The notes beneath the pieces are model-generated. The model saw nothing but the letters and a program-made list of their open reading frames with translations, searched no databases and was not told where the DNA came from. Source: Nocardioides nitrophenolicus (GTDB lineage Bacteria > Actinomycetota > Actinomycetes > Propionibacteriales > Nocardioidaceae). From it: DNA of 64,000 nt. Made by a program: the position numbers and the translations under genes. Location of the stretch: positions 4,836,001-4,900,000 of the forward strand of contig NZ_JAFBBY010000001.1 in NCBI RefSeq assembly GCF_016907515.1, in the 5' to 3' direction. Below, in pieces: positions 9,345 through 22,794 of this stretch; the stretch's first letter is position 1, and each line of letters begins with the position of its first letter.

Positions 9345-10109
9345 ATGGCTCGTCTCGTGGTGCTCGCAGTCCTCGCCGCCCTGCTGTCCCCGGCAGCCCC
9401 GGTCGCCGCGGCCCCGGAACGGGTCGCCTCGGACCCGCTGCCGCTCGCCGGCCGCGTGATCGTGGTCGACCCGGGGCACCAGCTCGGCAACTCCCGCCAC
9501 CGCGCGGAGATCGACCAGCCGGTCCCCGCGGGCAACGGCCAGACCAAGCCCTGCAACACCACGGGCACGGCGACCGACGGCGGCTTCCCCGAGGCCACCT
9601 TCACCTGGCGGGTGGCGCGCCGGCTCGCGAAGCGGCTGCGCGCCCTGGGCGCCACGGTGGTGCTGACCCGCACCACGAACAGTCGCGCCGCCTGGGGCCC
9701 GTGCGTCGACGTACGCGGCCGGCTCGGCAACGCCGGGTACGCCGGCTGGGAGCGCGCGGCCGACCTCAAGCTCAGCATCCACGGCGACGGCTCGCTGAGC
9801 GGCGGGCGCGGGTTCCACGTGATCGTCGCAGCCAAGGCCGAGGGCAGGGCCGCCTCGACCGCCTTCGGCCGCACCGTCCGCGGCGCCCTGCACGACCGCG
9901 GCTTCCGCAACGCGAGCTACGCCGCCGGCGGCCGCGGCTTCACCTACCGCGGCGACCTGGCCACGCTCAACCTCTCCGAGATCCCGACCGCGATGGTCGA
10001 GCTCGGCAACATGCGCAGCGCCGCCGACGCCCGGGTGATGGCCTCGCGCGCGGGCCAGCAGCGGTACGCCGCCGCCCTCGCCGGCGCGGTGCGTCGCTAC
10101 CTGCGCTGA
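9345..10109 (+). CDS. Secreted N-acetylmuramoyl-L-alanine amidase (Amidase_3)
   Basis: A 254-residue zinc amidase that would cleave the bond between muramic acid and the peptide stem of peptidoglycan outside the cell. A signal peptide covers about residues 1-22 (LVVLAVLAALLSPAAPVAAA). Zinc ligands are visible as VVDPGHQ (His near 45), the Glu in FPEATFTW and the His in LSIHGDG; the catalytic Glu is in MVELGNM. A cysteine-containing insert (KPCNTTG) follows the first ligand. No cell-wall-binding repeats are attached, so the enzyme is a bare catalytic domain. It is divergent from the sigma operon, whose factor might control it, although no shared site is obvious. Confidence 0.92.
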   Translation: MARLVVLAVLAALLSPAAPVAAAPERVASDPLPLAGRVIVVDPGHQLGNSRHRAEIDQPVPAGNGQTKPCNTTGTATDGGFPEATFTWRVARRLAKRLRALGATVVLTRTTNSRAAWGPCVDVRGRLGNAGYAGWERAADLKLSIHGDGSLSGGRGFHVIVAAKAEGRAASTAFGRTVRGALHDRGFRNASYAAGGRGFTYRGDLATLNLSEIPTAMVELGNMRSAADARVMASRAGQQRYAAALAGAVRRYLR

Positions 10110-10110
10110 G

Positions 10111-10124
10111 CCCCGCCGGCGGGG
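10111..10124. terminator. Short GC palindrome after the amidase gene
   Basis: CCCCGCCGGCGGGG starts one base after the amidase stop and is perfectly symmetrical. There is no T tract, so termination is only possible. Confidence 0.4.
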
Positions 10125-10207
10125 ATGCCCCTGGCCCGACCCCAGCTCGTGCGGACAGGTGTCGGGGAACGCCTGCCCCGCGGCGCGGCCGGTGCGAGGA
10201 TGCCTGC

Positions 10208-11230
10208 ATGCCGGACCGCTCCCTTCCGCGCCTGACCCTGCTCGCCGCCCTGGCCGCCACGTCGATGCTCGCCGGCTGCGACCTGGCCGAGCTGGGCGAG
10301 GACCAGCGCGCCGGGAAGGCGGGCCGCCTCGTCGACGTGACCGCGGAGCAGCTGGACGCGCTGCGCGAGAACGACCGGGAGGACTCGGAGGGACCGGGGG
10401 TGGTCCCGGGAACCGAGGCCGAGGCGCAGGCGCTCGTGGACGAGGCGGAGCGGAGCTTCCTCGACGAGGCCAGTGCCCGGTTCGACGTGTGGTGGATCGG
10501 GGGCGGCCAGGTCGAGGTCCCCATCGAGGGCTCCTTCGACGTCGCGCAGCCGGCGACCGAGCTCCTCATCGGACCGGACGAGGACAACCGCTTCGAGATG
10601 CGCCTGCGCGGCGAGGACACCTGGCTCCGGATGACGGTGGACGGCAGGTCGATGGACTGCTGGATGCACCTGACGGGCGGCGCCGAGGACGGCGGACCCG
10701 CGGGGGTGCCCTATCAGGCCCTGCTGCTCCTGGAGCCGGTCGCCCTCGGCCGGCTCGATCCGTCCCTCTCGGACCGAAGTGTGCTGAACGGCTATGACAG
10801 CGTCGAGGACCAGGTCGTCGTCGAGCTCCGGCTGGACGAGGCGCTGCCCGCGGCCCTCCCCAAGCCCGGTGGGCCGACGGCGGAGCCGATCGACCCGAAG
10901 GCGCGGGTGCGCGCCGTGGCGAACATCGGCGTGAACGGGCGCTATGCGTCGATCGCCTACGACCTCGCCGACGTGGCCGACGCGCTCAAGGCCTCGCGTG
11001 GCGGGGTGCCGAAGGAGCTGCGGGGGCTGGTCGCCGAGCCGACCATGCGCGAGGTACAGGTCCGGATCGACTATCACGACTACGGCAGCCCGGTCGAGGT
11101 CGTGGCGCCGCCCCGCACGAAGGTGGCCCACTTCGGCACCTGGAGCGACCTGCTCGCCGGGCTCGAGGACCCCGCGGCCCGCGAGCCGGGCAGCGCGCCG
11201 TCCTGCGCCGCCGCGCTCCGCGGCGCCTGA
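10208..11230 (+). CDS. Predicted lipoprotein of unknown function
   Basis: A 340-residue protein with a lipoprotein signal peptide ending in the lipobox LAGC (Cys at residue 24), so it should be attached to the outer face of the membrane by a diacylglycerol. The mature part has an acidic linker and a beta-rich domain (FDVWWIGGGQVEVPIEGSF, and later VEVRIDYHDYGSPVEV) with the layout of LppX/LprG-like lipid-binding lipoproteins, but I see no motif that proves that family. Two cysteines in the mature protein (MDCWMH and PSCAAAL) could pair. GAGGAT lies 6 nt before ATG 10208. It is convergent with mak, separated by 4 nt. Confidence 0.75.
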   Translation: MPDRSLPRLTLLAALAATSMLAGCDLAELGEDQRAGKAGRLVDVTAEQLDALRENDREDSEGPGVVPGTEAEAQALVDEAERSFLDEASARFDVWWIGGGQVEVPIEGSFDVAQPATELLIGPDEDNRFEMRLRGEDTWLRMTVDGRSMDCWMHLTGGAEDGGPAGVPYQALLLLEPVALGRLDPSLSDRSVLNGYDSVEDQVVVELRLDEALPAALPKPGGPTAEPIDPKARVRAVANIGVNGRYASIAYDLADVADALKASRGGVPKELRGLVAEPTMREVQVRIDYHDYGSPVEVVAPPRTKVAHFGTWSDLLAGLEDPAAREPGSAPSCAAALRGA

Positions 11231-11234
11231 CGAC

Positions 11235-12562
11235 TCAGCTCCGGCGGGCGGTCAGCCGGGCCACGCCCGCGAGCGGGATCGGCAGCCAGGTCGGCCGGTT
11301 GCGCGCCTCGTAGACGCACTCGTAGACCGCCTTGTCGATGACGTACGACGTGAGCAGGGCTCGCGCGGCGGGCCACAGCGGCTGACCGCCCAGGTAGGCG
11401 GCCAGGAACGCCTTGCGGTTGCGTCGCGCCCACTCGTCGGCCCGCACCCCGCGCTGGTGGAGCACGTCGGGGTCCTCCTCGGGCATCGACTCGGCGACGG
11501 CGTGCGGCGCGTAGTCGAAGGAGCGGAGCATGCCGGCGACGTCGCGCCAGGGGGAGTCGGGCAGCACCCGCTCGGCCAGGGGCTTGGCCGGCTCGCCCTC
11601 GAAGTCGACCAGCTTCCAGCCGAGCACGGTGCGCAGGGTCTGGCCGAGGTGGAGGTCGCCGTGCACCCGCTGGACGGGCACCTCGCCCAGTGCCGCCACC
11701 GTCGCGAACACCTCACGTGCCGCGTCGGCGTGCGCCGCGAGCTCCGGCACCACCTCGACCGCCGCCGCGAGCCGCTCGGTCATGCCCGCGGCGAGGTCGG
11801 CGCCGGGGAGCGACGTGGTCGGGAACGACTCCGCGAGCTGGGCGTGCACCTCGGCGAGGGCGCTGCCGAGGCGGGCGGCCTCGCTGGCGAAGTCGCCGCC
11901 CACCTCCTCGGCGTGCAGGTCGGCCTCGGCGAACAGATCGCGCACGCTGGCCAGGGCCAGGTCCCAGCCGTCGCTCGCGGTGCGCAGGAACTGCTGGAGC
12001 ATCCCGAGCTGGAGGTCCTCGACCTCGATCCAGCCGTAGAGCTGGGCGACGTGCGGCGAGCCCGCCTCGGTGAGCACCCGGTGGGTCGTGATGTCGGGGT
12101 TCTCGCCCGGCGTCACCTTGCGGAACAGCTTGAGCACCGAGTCCTCGCCGAAGAGCACCGAGGAGTTGGACTGCTCGCCGCTGAACAGGCTGCCGACGGC
12201 GTCGAGGTCGAGGTCGTGCCCGGGCAGCCGGACGAAGCCGGGACGGTTGCCGAAGGCCCGCAGCAGGTGGGCGGTGGCGGCGCGGTCCTGCGGGGCGTCG
12301 TACGCCGGTCGCCCGGTCTCGTCCGGCCAGCGACCGACCAGCGCGTGCTCGAGCCGGTCCTGCGGCTCGTCGTACAGCGCGAGCGGGACCTGGTAGAGCT
12401 CACGGTCGCCGCCGTCGTCGTAGGTGACCTCGACGAGCAGCAGCACCAGCTCGGGGTCGCTCCCGAGCCGCAGCAGCTCGCGGCTGCCCGTGACCGCGAA
12501 CGTCCGGCCCTTGCCGCCGAACCAGCGGCTGCGCTCGAGGAACGGGGCGAGGAACGAGGCAG

Positions 12563-12566
<4 letters not shown>
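11235..12566 (-). CDS. mak: Maltokinase
   Basis: Maltokinase (also called Pep2) uses ATP to make alpha-maltose-1-phosphate, the donor for GlgE. The 443 residues begin with the family's cap motif [10 protein letters not shown] (about 12-21) and hold the kinase motifs [10 protein letters not shown] (about 310) and LVDFEGEP (about 325), equivalent to the catalytic loop and the DFG-like metal site of aminoglycoside-kinase-fold enzymes. The GTG start shares GTGA with the treS stop, so translation is coupled and the three genes glgE-treS-mak form one operon. In some bacteria mak is fused to treS; here they are separate. Confidence 0.95.
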
Positions 12567-14256
<1,690 letters not shown>

Positions 14257-14260
<4 letters not shown>

Positions 14261-16263
14261 GCGTGCCCCTTCACGGTCAGGATGTGCGCCGGCTGCGCGG
14301 GATCGAGCCGGACGTAGTCGTGCTCGCCCCAGGTCCACGCGCTCCCGCTGAGCTCGTCGTGGACCGTGAACGAGGTGCCGGGCTCGAGGCCGAGCGCGGC
14401 CAGGTCGAGGTGGACCATCGACTCCCGGACCTGGTGGGGGTCGAGGCTGAGGACCACGATCACCGTGTCGTCGCCCGCCCGTTTCGACCAGCACACGACG
14501 TGGTCGTCCTCGGCCTGGTGCAGGCGCAGGTTGCGCAGCAGGTGCAGCGCCGGGTGGGCCCGGCGGATCTCGTTGAGCCGGGTGACGTACGCCGGCAGCC
14601 CGGCCGCGTTCGCGTCGGCGGCGGACCAGTCCCGGACCCGGATCTGGTACTTCTCCGAGTCGAGGTACTCCTCGCTGCCCGGCTTGACCGCGACGTGCTC
14701 GCTGAGCTCGTAGCCGGCGTACATGCCCCAGCTGGGGGAGGACATCGCCGCGAGCACCGCCCGGATCCGGAAGGCCGCCGGGCCGCCGTACTGGAGGAAC
14801 TCGTGGAGGATGTCGGGCGTGTTGACGAAGAAGTTCGGCCGGATCCGGTGCGCCGACTCCTGCGACACCTCGCGCAGGTAGTCCTCGACGTCGGGCTTCT
14901 CGGTGCGCCAGGTGAAGTAGGTGTAGGACTGGTGGAACCCGATCGCCCCGAGTGTCTGCAGCATCGGCGGCTTGGTGAACGCCTCGGCGAGGAAGAGCAC
15001 GTCGGGGTCCGTGCGCCGCACCTCGGCCAGCAGCCACTGCCAGAACGCCACCGGCTTGGTGTGGGGGTTGTCGACCCGGAAGATCCGCACGCCGTGGGCC
15101 ATCCAGTGGCGCACGACGCGCAGCACCTCGGCGGAGATGCCGGCCGGGTCGTTGTCGAAGTTGACCGGGTAGATGTCCTGGTACTTCTTGGGCGGGTTCT
15201 CGGCGTACGCGATCGTGCCGTCGGCGCGGGTGGTGAACCACTCCGGGTGCGCCGCGACCCACGGGTGATCGGGCGCGCACTGCAGGGCGAGGTCGAGCGC
15301 GACCTCGAGGTCGAGCGCCTTCGCCGCGGCGACGAAGGCGTCGAAGTCGCCGATCGTGCCGAGGTCCGGGTGGACCGCGTCGTGGCCGCCGTCCTTGCTC
15401 CCGATCGCCCAGGGAGAGCCCTTCCAGTCCGGGGGAGTCGGCTCGCCGTCGGGCAGCACGGTGTTGTTGGGCCCCTTGCGGTTGACCTCGCCGATCGGGT
15501 GGATCGGCGGCAGGTAGACCACGTCGAAGCCCATCGCCGCGACGGCGGGCAGCCGCTCGGCGGCGGTGCGGAAGGTGCCGCTGGTGACCTCGCCGGTCTC
15601 CGGGTCGTAGGTCGCGCCCTCGGAGCGGGGGAAGAGCTCGTACCAGCTGCCGAAGAGCGCGCGCGGGCGGTCGACGTACACCGGGAACGGGCCCTCGACG
15701 GTCAGCAGGTCGCGCAGCGGGTGCGCCTCGAGGGTGGTGACCACCTCGGGGGACTCGAGCTGCGCGAGCCGGGCCTCCACCGGGCGCTGGTCGTCGCCGG
15801 CGGCGGCGATCGCCGCGGTGACCGTCTTCCGCTCGGCCTTGGTGAGGCCGCCGCCGGCGAGAACACGCTCGAACAGCAGCCGACCCTCGGCGAACATCAG
15901 GTCGACGTCGACCCCGGCCCTGATCTTGATGCCGGCGTCGTGGAACCAGGTCCCGAGCGGACTCGACCACGAGTGGATCTCGAACGACCACGGCCCCTCG
16001 GCGTCGGCGCTCACCCAGGCCTCGTAGCGGTCCACGGTGAACCGGTCGCGCGGGGGCAGCGGCTGCATCCGCACCGGTGGTCGTCGTACGCCGTCGGGCC
16101 CGATCAGCACCACCTCGGCGCCCAGGCGGTCGTGTCCCTCGCGGAACACGGTCGCCCGGACCGGGAAGGGCTCGCCCAGGCTGGCCTTGACCGGCAGGCG
16201 GCCCTGGTTGGCTCCGGCCTCGAGGACCGGCTCGACGTCGATCACGGGGATGCGTCCGACCAT
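14257..16263 (-). CDS. glgE: Alpha-1,4-glucan:maltose-1-phosphate maltosyltransferase
   Basis: A GH13_3 enzyme that adds maltosyl units from maltose-1-phosphate to growing alpha-1,4 glucan. The 668 residues begin with the N-terminal beta domain ([25 protein letters not shown]), then a helical insert, the barrel and a C-terminal beta domain. The nucleophile Asp is in [14 protein letters not shown] (about residue 397) and the acid/base Glu in FLAEAFTKP (about 425). The motif YFTWRTEK near 480, which shapes the maltose-1-phosphate pocket, is present. It is the first gene of the coupled glgE-treS-mak operon. ATG 16263 has TAGGTT 6 nt upstream. Confidence 0.97.
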
Positions 16264-16269
16264 GCGTCG

Positions 16270-16275
16270 AACCTA
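16270..16275 (-). promoter_or_regulatory. Predicted -10 element of the glgE-treS-mak operon (leaderless)
   Basis: TAGGTT, 6 nt before ATG 16263. It lies in the 34-bp gap after moeA. Confidence 0.6.
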
Positions 16276-16297
16276 TCGAGTCACCGATGGGGTGCGT

Positions 16298-17539
16298 CTA
16301 GTCAGAGGTCAGGTCCCAGGCGTCGACGAGGTCGCCCGCGGCGAGCGGCGCGCCGTCGGCGGGCAGGTCGATCAACGCGTCGGCGCCGGCGAACCAGCCG
16401 AGGAAGCCCGAGCCCGGCGGGCCCCAGGGCGCGACCGCGCGGGCGGCGCGGTCCAGGCGGGCGCGGCGCAGCTGGCGCTTGCCCCGCAGCGGCTGCAGCG
16501 GCTCGGTCAGGGCGGCCCGGACGACGGTGCGGTACGGTCGCGGGTGGCCGAACGCCAGCCGCAGGGCAGGACGCACGAACACCTCCCACGAGGTCAGCGC
16601 GCTCACCGGGTTGCCGGGTAGGCAGACCACCGGCGTGGTCGCGTCGAGCAGGCCCGAGCCCTGCGGCATCCCGGGCTGCATGGCCACCTTGACGAACTCC
16701 ACGCCGCGGGGCCCGAGCCCGTCCTTGACCACCTCGTAGGCCCCGGCGCTGACTCCGCCGCTGGTGACGACCAGGTCGACATCGCCGGCCGCGAGCTCGG
16801 CGTCGAGCAGCGCCAGGAAGGTCGGCACGTCGTCCTCGACCCAGAGCCTGCGCACCGCCACGCCGCCGGCCTCCTCGACCGCGGCCGCCAGCAGCGCGCC
16901 GTTGGCGTCGCGGATCTGGCCGGAGCCCGGCGCCGGGTCCGCGGCGAGCTCGCTGCCCGTCGACACCACCAGCACCCGGGGCCGCCGTCGTACGACGACC
17001 TCCCGGACGCCGAGCGCCGCCAGGACGCCCAGCTGGGCCGGGCCCAGGGTGATCCCCGGCGCCAGCACCTCCTGGCCCCGGGCCAGGTCGGACCCGGCGG
17101 TGCGCACGAAGCTGCCCGCCGGCCGGGCCTCCCGGATCTCGACGGTGTCGGTGCCGCCGTCGGTCACCTCCACCTCGACCACCGCGTCGGCGCCCGCGGG
17201 CACGGCCGCGCCGGTCATGATCCGGCGTACGGTCCCCGGGGCGAGCTCGCCGACCGGCGCCCCCGCGGGGATGTCCTCGCCGACCGGGAGGCGGACCGGG
17301 TGCTCGGGGGTGGCCGCCGCGACCTCGGCCGCGCGGACCGCGTACCCGTCCATGCCGGAGTTGTCGAAGGCCGGCAGTGGCTCCGGCGCGCTCACCGGGG
17401 CGCCGAGCACCCGGCCGCGGGCCTGGTCCACCGCGACCGTCTCGGTCGGCCACGGGTGGTCCGGGCCGTGGCCCGCGGCGAGGAGAGCGGCCACGTGGCG
17501 CTGGTGGTCGGGGACCGGGCGGAGGGGTGCGGTAGTCAT
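16298..17539 (-). CDS. moeA: Molybdopterin molybdenumtransferase
   Basis: MoeA inserts molybdate into adenylylated molybdopterin, the last common step of molybdenum cofactor synthesis, in the cytosol. The 413 residues show the family's domain order: LPAFDNSGMDGYAVRA near residue 50, the MoCF_biosynth domain with VLVVSTGSEL and TSGGVSAGAYEVVKDGL (about 185-265), and a C-terminal beta domain containing LPGNPVSALTSWEVFVRP. No other cofactor-synthesis gene is nearby, but a molybdenum oxidoreductase at 38379-38984 in this window would need the product. The gene sits between glgE and glgP with its own promoter (TAGGCT 7 nt before ATG 17539), so it is not in the glg operon. Confidence 0.95.
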   Translation of the reverse strand: MTTAPLRPVPDHQRHVAALLAAGHGPDHPWPTETVAVDQARGRVLGAPVSAPEPLPAFDNSGMDGYAVRAAEVAAATPEHPVRLPVGEDIPAGAPVGELAPGTVRRIMTGAAVPAGADAVVEVEVTDGGTDTVEIREARPAGSFVRTAGSDLARGQEVLAPGITLGPAQLGVLAALGVREVVVRRRPRVLVVSTGSELAADPAPGSGQIRDANGALLAAAVEEAGGVAVRRLWVEDDVPTFLALLDAELAAGDVDLVVTSGGVSAGAYEVVKDGLGPRGVEFVKVAMQPGMPQGSGLLDATTPVVCLPGNPVSALTSWEVFVRPALRLAFGHPRPYRTVVRAALTEPLQPLRGKRQLRRARLDRAARAVAPWGPPGSGFLGWFAGADALIDLPADGAPLAAGDLVDAWDLTSD

Positions 17540-17546
17540 CGGCGCC

Positions 17547-17552
17547 AGCCTA
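17547..17552 (-). promoter_or_regulatory. Predicted -10 element of moeA (leaderless)
   Basis: TAGGCT, 7 nt before ATG 17539. Confidence 0.6.
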
Positions 17553-17717
17553 GGGCGCCTCCCGACGGCGGCGGCTCGGGCCGGGGCCGGAAAAGTGCGA
17601 CGGGCGAGGCAGCCCCCATGACTCCACCCCGCCCGTCTCTACCACCACAACGCGGTGGCCGCCCGCGCGTTACGCGGAACCCGGCGTCGCACCTATCCCG
17701 ATTCCGGCCGCCCTGTC

Positions 17718-17747
17718 TTGGATCGTTCAAGTGCGATTGGCTACCGT
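17718..17747 (+). promoter_or_regulatory. Predicted glgP promoter
   Basis: TTGGAT (17718-17723) and TACCGT (17742-17747) are separated by 18 nt, and the hexamer lies 6 nt before ATG 17754. The start of the RNA should coincide with the start codon. The rest of the 214-bp moeA-glgP gap shows nothing else I recognise. Confidence 0.55.
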
Positions 17748-17753
17748 CGGTCC

Positions 17754-20339
17754 ATGCGTGCGATCCGGAGGTTCACGGTCCGCCCCGTCCTGCCCGACGC
17801 GCTCGCCTCGCTGGGCGAGCTCGCGGCCAACCTGCGCTGGTCCTGGCATCCACCCACCCAGGCGCTCTTCGAGGCGATCGACCCCGGGCTCTGGCAGGAC
17901 GCCGGCCGCGACCCGCTGCGGCTGCTCGGCGAGGTGAGCGCCGAGCGGTGGGCCGAGCTGGTCGCCGACGACGACTACGTCCGCCGGGTCGCGGACGCCC
18001 GGGCCGACCTCGCGTCGTACCTCTCCGAGGACCGGTGGTACCAGCGTGCCAGCGCCGCCGAGCCGGACCGCACCTGGCCGACCTCGATCGCCTACTTCTC
18101 GCCGGAGTACGGCATCACCGCCGTGCTCCCGCAGTACTCCGGCGGCCTCGGCATCCTCGCCGGCGACCACCTCAAGGCCGCCAGCGACCTCGGTGTGCCC
18201 ATCGTCGGCGTCGGGCTGCTGTACCGCCACGGCTACTTCAAGCAGGCGCTCTCGCGCGACGGCTGGCAGCAGGAGAGCTACCCGGTGCTCGACCCCGACG
18301 GGCTGCCGCTGTCGCTGCTGCACGAGTCCGACGGCAGCCGTACGACGATCGCGATCCGGATGCCCGACGGCCCGGACCTGCTCGCCCGGGTGTTCGTGGC
18401 CAGCGTCGGCCGGGTGCCGCTGCTGCTCCTCGACACCGACGTCGAGGAGAACCCCGAGGCCTACCGCCTGGTCACCGACCGGCTCTACGGCGGCAACACC
18501 GAGCACCGGCTGCGCCAGGAGCTGCTGCTCGGCGTGGGCGGCGTGCGTGCCCTGCGCGCGTACTCCCGGATCACCGGCGCCCCCGCGCCCGAGGTGTTCC
18601 ACACCAACGAGGGCCACGCCGGCTTCCTCGGCGTGGAGCGGATCCGCGAGCTGACCGCCGACAGCGACCTCGACTTCGCCGCCGCGCTCGAGGCCGGCCG
18701 GGCCTCGACGGTCTTCACCACCCACACCCCGGTCCCGGCCGGCATCGACCGCTTCCCGCGCACGCTCGTGGAGCAGTACCTCGGCGAGCACGGCGCCACC
18801 CCCGGCGTACCCGTCGACCAGGTGCTCGCCCTCGGCGCCGAGGACTACGACGGCGGCGACCCGGGCGTGTTCAACATGGCCGTGATGGGCTTCCGGCTCG
18901 CCCAACGCGCCAACGGCGTCTCGCAGCTCCACGGGCATGTCAGCCGGGGCATGTTCAACGGCCTGTGGCCCGCCTTCGACGAGGCCGAGGTGCCGATCAC
19001 CTCGATCACCAACGGCGTCCACGCGCCCACCTGGGTCGCCCCCGAGGTCGCGGCGCTCGCCGAGGCGCAGGGCGCCGACTACGACGGCGACGACGCCGCC
19101 GCGTTCTGGGCCGCCTTCGACAAGGTGCCCGGCCCCGACGTGTGGCGCACCAAGCGGCTGCTGCGCCAGCGGCTGGTCGACGACGCCCGCCGGCGGCTGC
19201 GCAAGTCCTGGGAGAAGCGCGGGGCCTCGGTCGCCGAGCTCGGCTGGATCGACGACGCGCTCGACCCCGACGTGCTGACCATCGGCTTCGCGCGCCGGGT
19301 GCCGTCGTACAAGCGACTGACGCTGATGCTGCGCGACCCCGCGCGGCTCAAGGCCCTGCTGCTGCACCCCGAGCGCCCGGTCCAGCTGGTCGTCGCCGGC
19401 AAGGCGCACCCTGCCGACGACGGCGGCAAGCGGCTGATCCAGGAGCTGGTCCGCTTCGCGGACGCCGAGGACGTCCGGCACCGGATCGTGTTCCTGCCCA
19501 ACTACGACATCGCGCTCGCGCAGCCGCTCTACCCCGGCTGCGACGTGTGGCTCAACAACCCGCTGCGCCCCTACGAGGCCTGCGGCACGTCCGGCATGAA
19601 GGCCGCGCTCAACGGCGGCCTCAACCTGTCCATCCTCGACGGCTGGTGGGACGAGTGGTACGAGCCCGAGTTCGGCTGGCCGATCCCGTCCGCCGACGGC
19701 TTGGAGGACTACTCCGACCAGCGTGACGACCTCGAGGCCGCCGCCCTCTACGACCTGATCGAGAACGAGGTCGCGCCGCGCTTCTACGACCACGACCACG
19801 AGGGCGTGCCCGCCGGCTGGGTCGAGATGCTGCGCGCCACCTGGGCCAACCTCGGCCCCAAGGTGCTCGCCACCCGCATGGTCCGCGACTACGTCGCCCA
19901 GCTCTACGCCCCCGCGGCCACCAACGCCCGCGCCCTGGCCGCGGTCGAGAACGGCGCCCGCGACCTCGCCGCGTGGAAGGCGCGCGTGCGCGGCGCGTGG
20001 GGCGGCGTCCGCGTCGAGCACGTCGAGGCCGAGGGCATCGGCGACGTCGCCGAGGTCGGCGCCGTCCTCCACGTCCGCTCCTACGTCGCGCTCGGCGAGC
20101 TCGCGCCCCACGACGTCGAGGTGCAGCTGGTCCACGGCCGGGTCGACGCCGAGGACGACATCGTGGCGGCGTCCGTCGTACCGCTCACGCTGGTCGAGTC
20201 CTACGACGGCGGCCGCCACCGCTTCGACGGCGAGGTCGCGCTCGGTCGCTCGGGGCCGTTCGGCTACACGGTCCGGGTGCTCCCGGCCAACCCGCTGCTG
20301 GTTGCTCCGGCCGAGCTGGGGGTCGTCGCTCTCGCGTGA
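17754..20339 (+). CDS. glgP: Alpha-glucan (glycogen) phosphorylase
   Basis: A pyridoxal-phosphate enzyme (GT35) that releases glucose-1-phosphate from the non-reducing ends of alpha-1,4 glucans. The 861 residues fit the actinobacterial alpha-glucan phosphorylase type, with an N-terminal DUF3417-like domain (about 1-110) before the catalytic body. Landmarks are FSPEYGI, QYSGGLGILAGDHLKAASDLG, HTNEGHAGFL, and GTSGMKAALNGGLNLS with the cofactor lysine at about residue 616. The C-terminal 110 residues form a beta-rich tail. The TGA stop is itself the first three bases of a 32-nt repeat unit; the repeat ladder lies between glgP and convergent glgX. Confidence 0.96.
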   Translation: MRAIRRFTVRPVLPDALASLGELAANLRWSWHPPTQALFEAIDPGLWQDAGRDPLRLLGEVSAERWAELVADDDYVRRVADARADLASYLSEDRWYQRASAAEPDRTWPTSIAYFSPEYGITAVLPQYSGGLGILAGDHLKAASDLGVPIVGVGLLYRHGYFKQALSRDGWQQESYPVLDPDGLPLSLLHESDGSRTTIAIRMPDGPDLLARVFVASVGRVPLLLLDTDVEENPEAYRLVTDRLYGGNTEHRLRQELLLGVGGVRALRAYSRITGAPAPEVFHTNEGHAGFLGVERIRELTADSDLDFAAALEAGRASTVFTTHTPVPAGIDRFPRTLVEQYLGEHGATPGVPVDQVLALGAEDYDGGDPGVFNMAVMGFRLAQRANGVSQLHGHVSRGMFNGLWPAFDEAEVPITSITNGVHAPTWVAPEVAALAEAQGADYDGDDAAAFWAAFDKVPGPDVWRTKRLLRQRLVDDARRRLRKSWEKRGASVAELGWIDDALDPDVLTIGFARRVPSYKRLTLMLRDPARLKALLLHPERPVQLVVAGKAHPADDGGKRLIQELVRFADAEDVRHRIVFLPNYDIALAQPLYPGCDVWLNNPLRPYEACGTSGMKAALNGGLNLSILDGWWDEWYEPEFGWPIPSADGLEDYSDQRDDLEAAALYDLIENEVAPRFYDHDHEGVPAGWVEMLRATWANLGPKVLATRMVRDYVAQLYAPAATNARALAAVENGARDLAAWKARVRGAWGGVRVEHVEAEGIGDVAEVGAVLHVRSYVALGELAPHDVEVQLVHGRVDAEDDIVAASVVPLTLVESYDGGRHRFDGEVALGRSGPFGYTVRVLPANPLLVAPAELGVVALA

Positions 20340-20515
20340 CCCGGCAGAAAGTGGCTCTGGTTGTGCGCTGACCCGGCAGAAACTGGTTCTGTTCTTGCGC
20401 TGACCCGGCAGAAAGTGGTTGTTACTGACGCTACTTTCTGCCGGGTCGGCGCGATCTCGGAGCGACTTTCTGCCGGGTCGGCGGAAAACCACAGCAACTT
20501 CGAGCCGGGTCGGCG
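20337..20515. repeat. Extragenic repeat ladder 1: three direct plus three inverted 17-nt cores at 32-nt pitch
   Basis: Cores matching GACCCGGCAGAAASTGG lie at 20338-20354, 20370-20386 and 20402-20418. After a 12-nt centre (20419-20430) their reverse complements lie at 20431-20447, 20463-20479 and 20495-20511. Every neighbouring pair in the same orientation is exactly 32 nt apart, with 15-nt spacers. The innermost pair can form a hairpin of about 15 bp; the sixth core has decayed (TTCGAG in place of TTTCTG). Spacers are semi-conserved and often end in GCGCT, so the true unit may be the full 32 nt. The ladder fills the whole gap between glgP and glgX stops. It may act as a two-way terminator, and may be a mobile extragenic repeat. 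Confidence 0.85.
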
Positions 20516-22606
<2,091 letters not shown>

Positions 22607-22613
22607 CCGGCCC

Positions 22614-22619
22614 ATTGTG
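22614..22619 (-). promoter_or_regulatory. Possible -10 element of glgX
   Basis: CACAAT, 7 nt before GTG 22606. It favours that start over ATG 22615. Confidence 0.35.
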
Positions 22620-22794
22620 CCCGCGCCCCGCTCGCGCCCTGTCCGCGCCCGCCCGCGCCCGCCCGTGGCGCCCCGACGCGCCGGGACGGCGCGCCCAGGA
22701 GACGGGTTCGCGTGACCCGGCCGGTCCGGACGCGGCAGAATGCGGGACTGGGGGCCCAGGGCCATGGGGCCGGAGCCGTGACGAGAGGGAGCAG

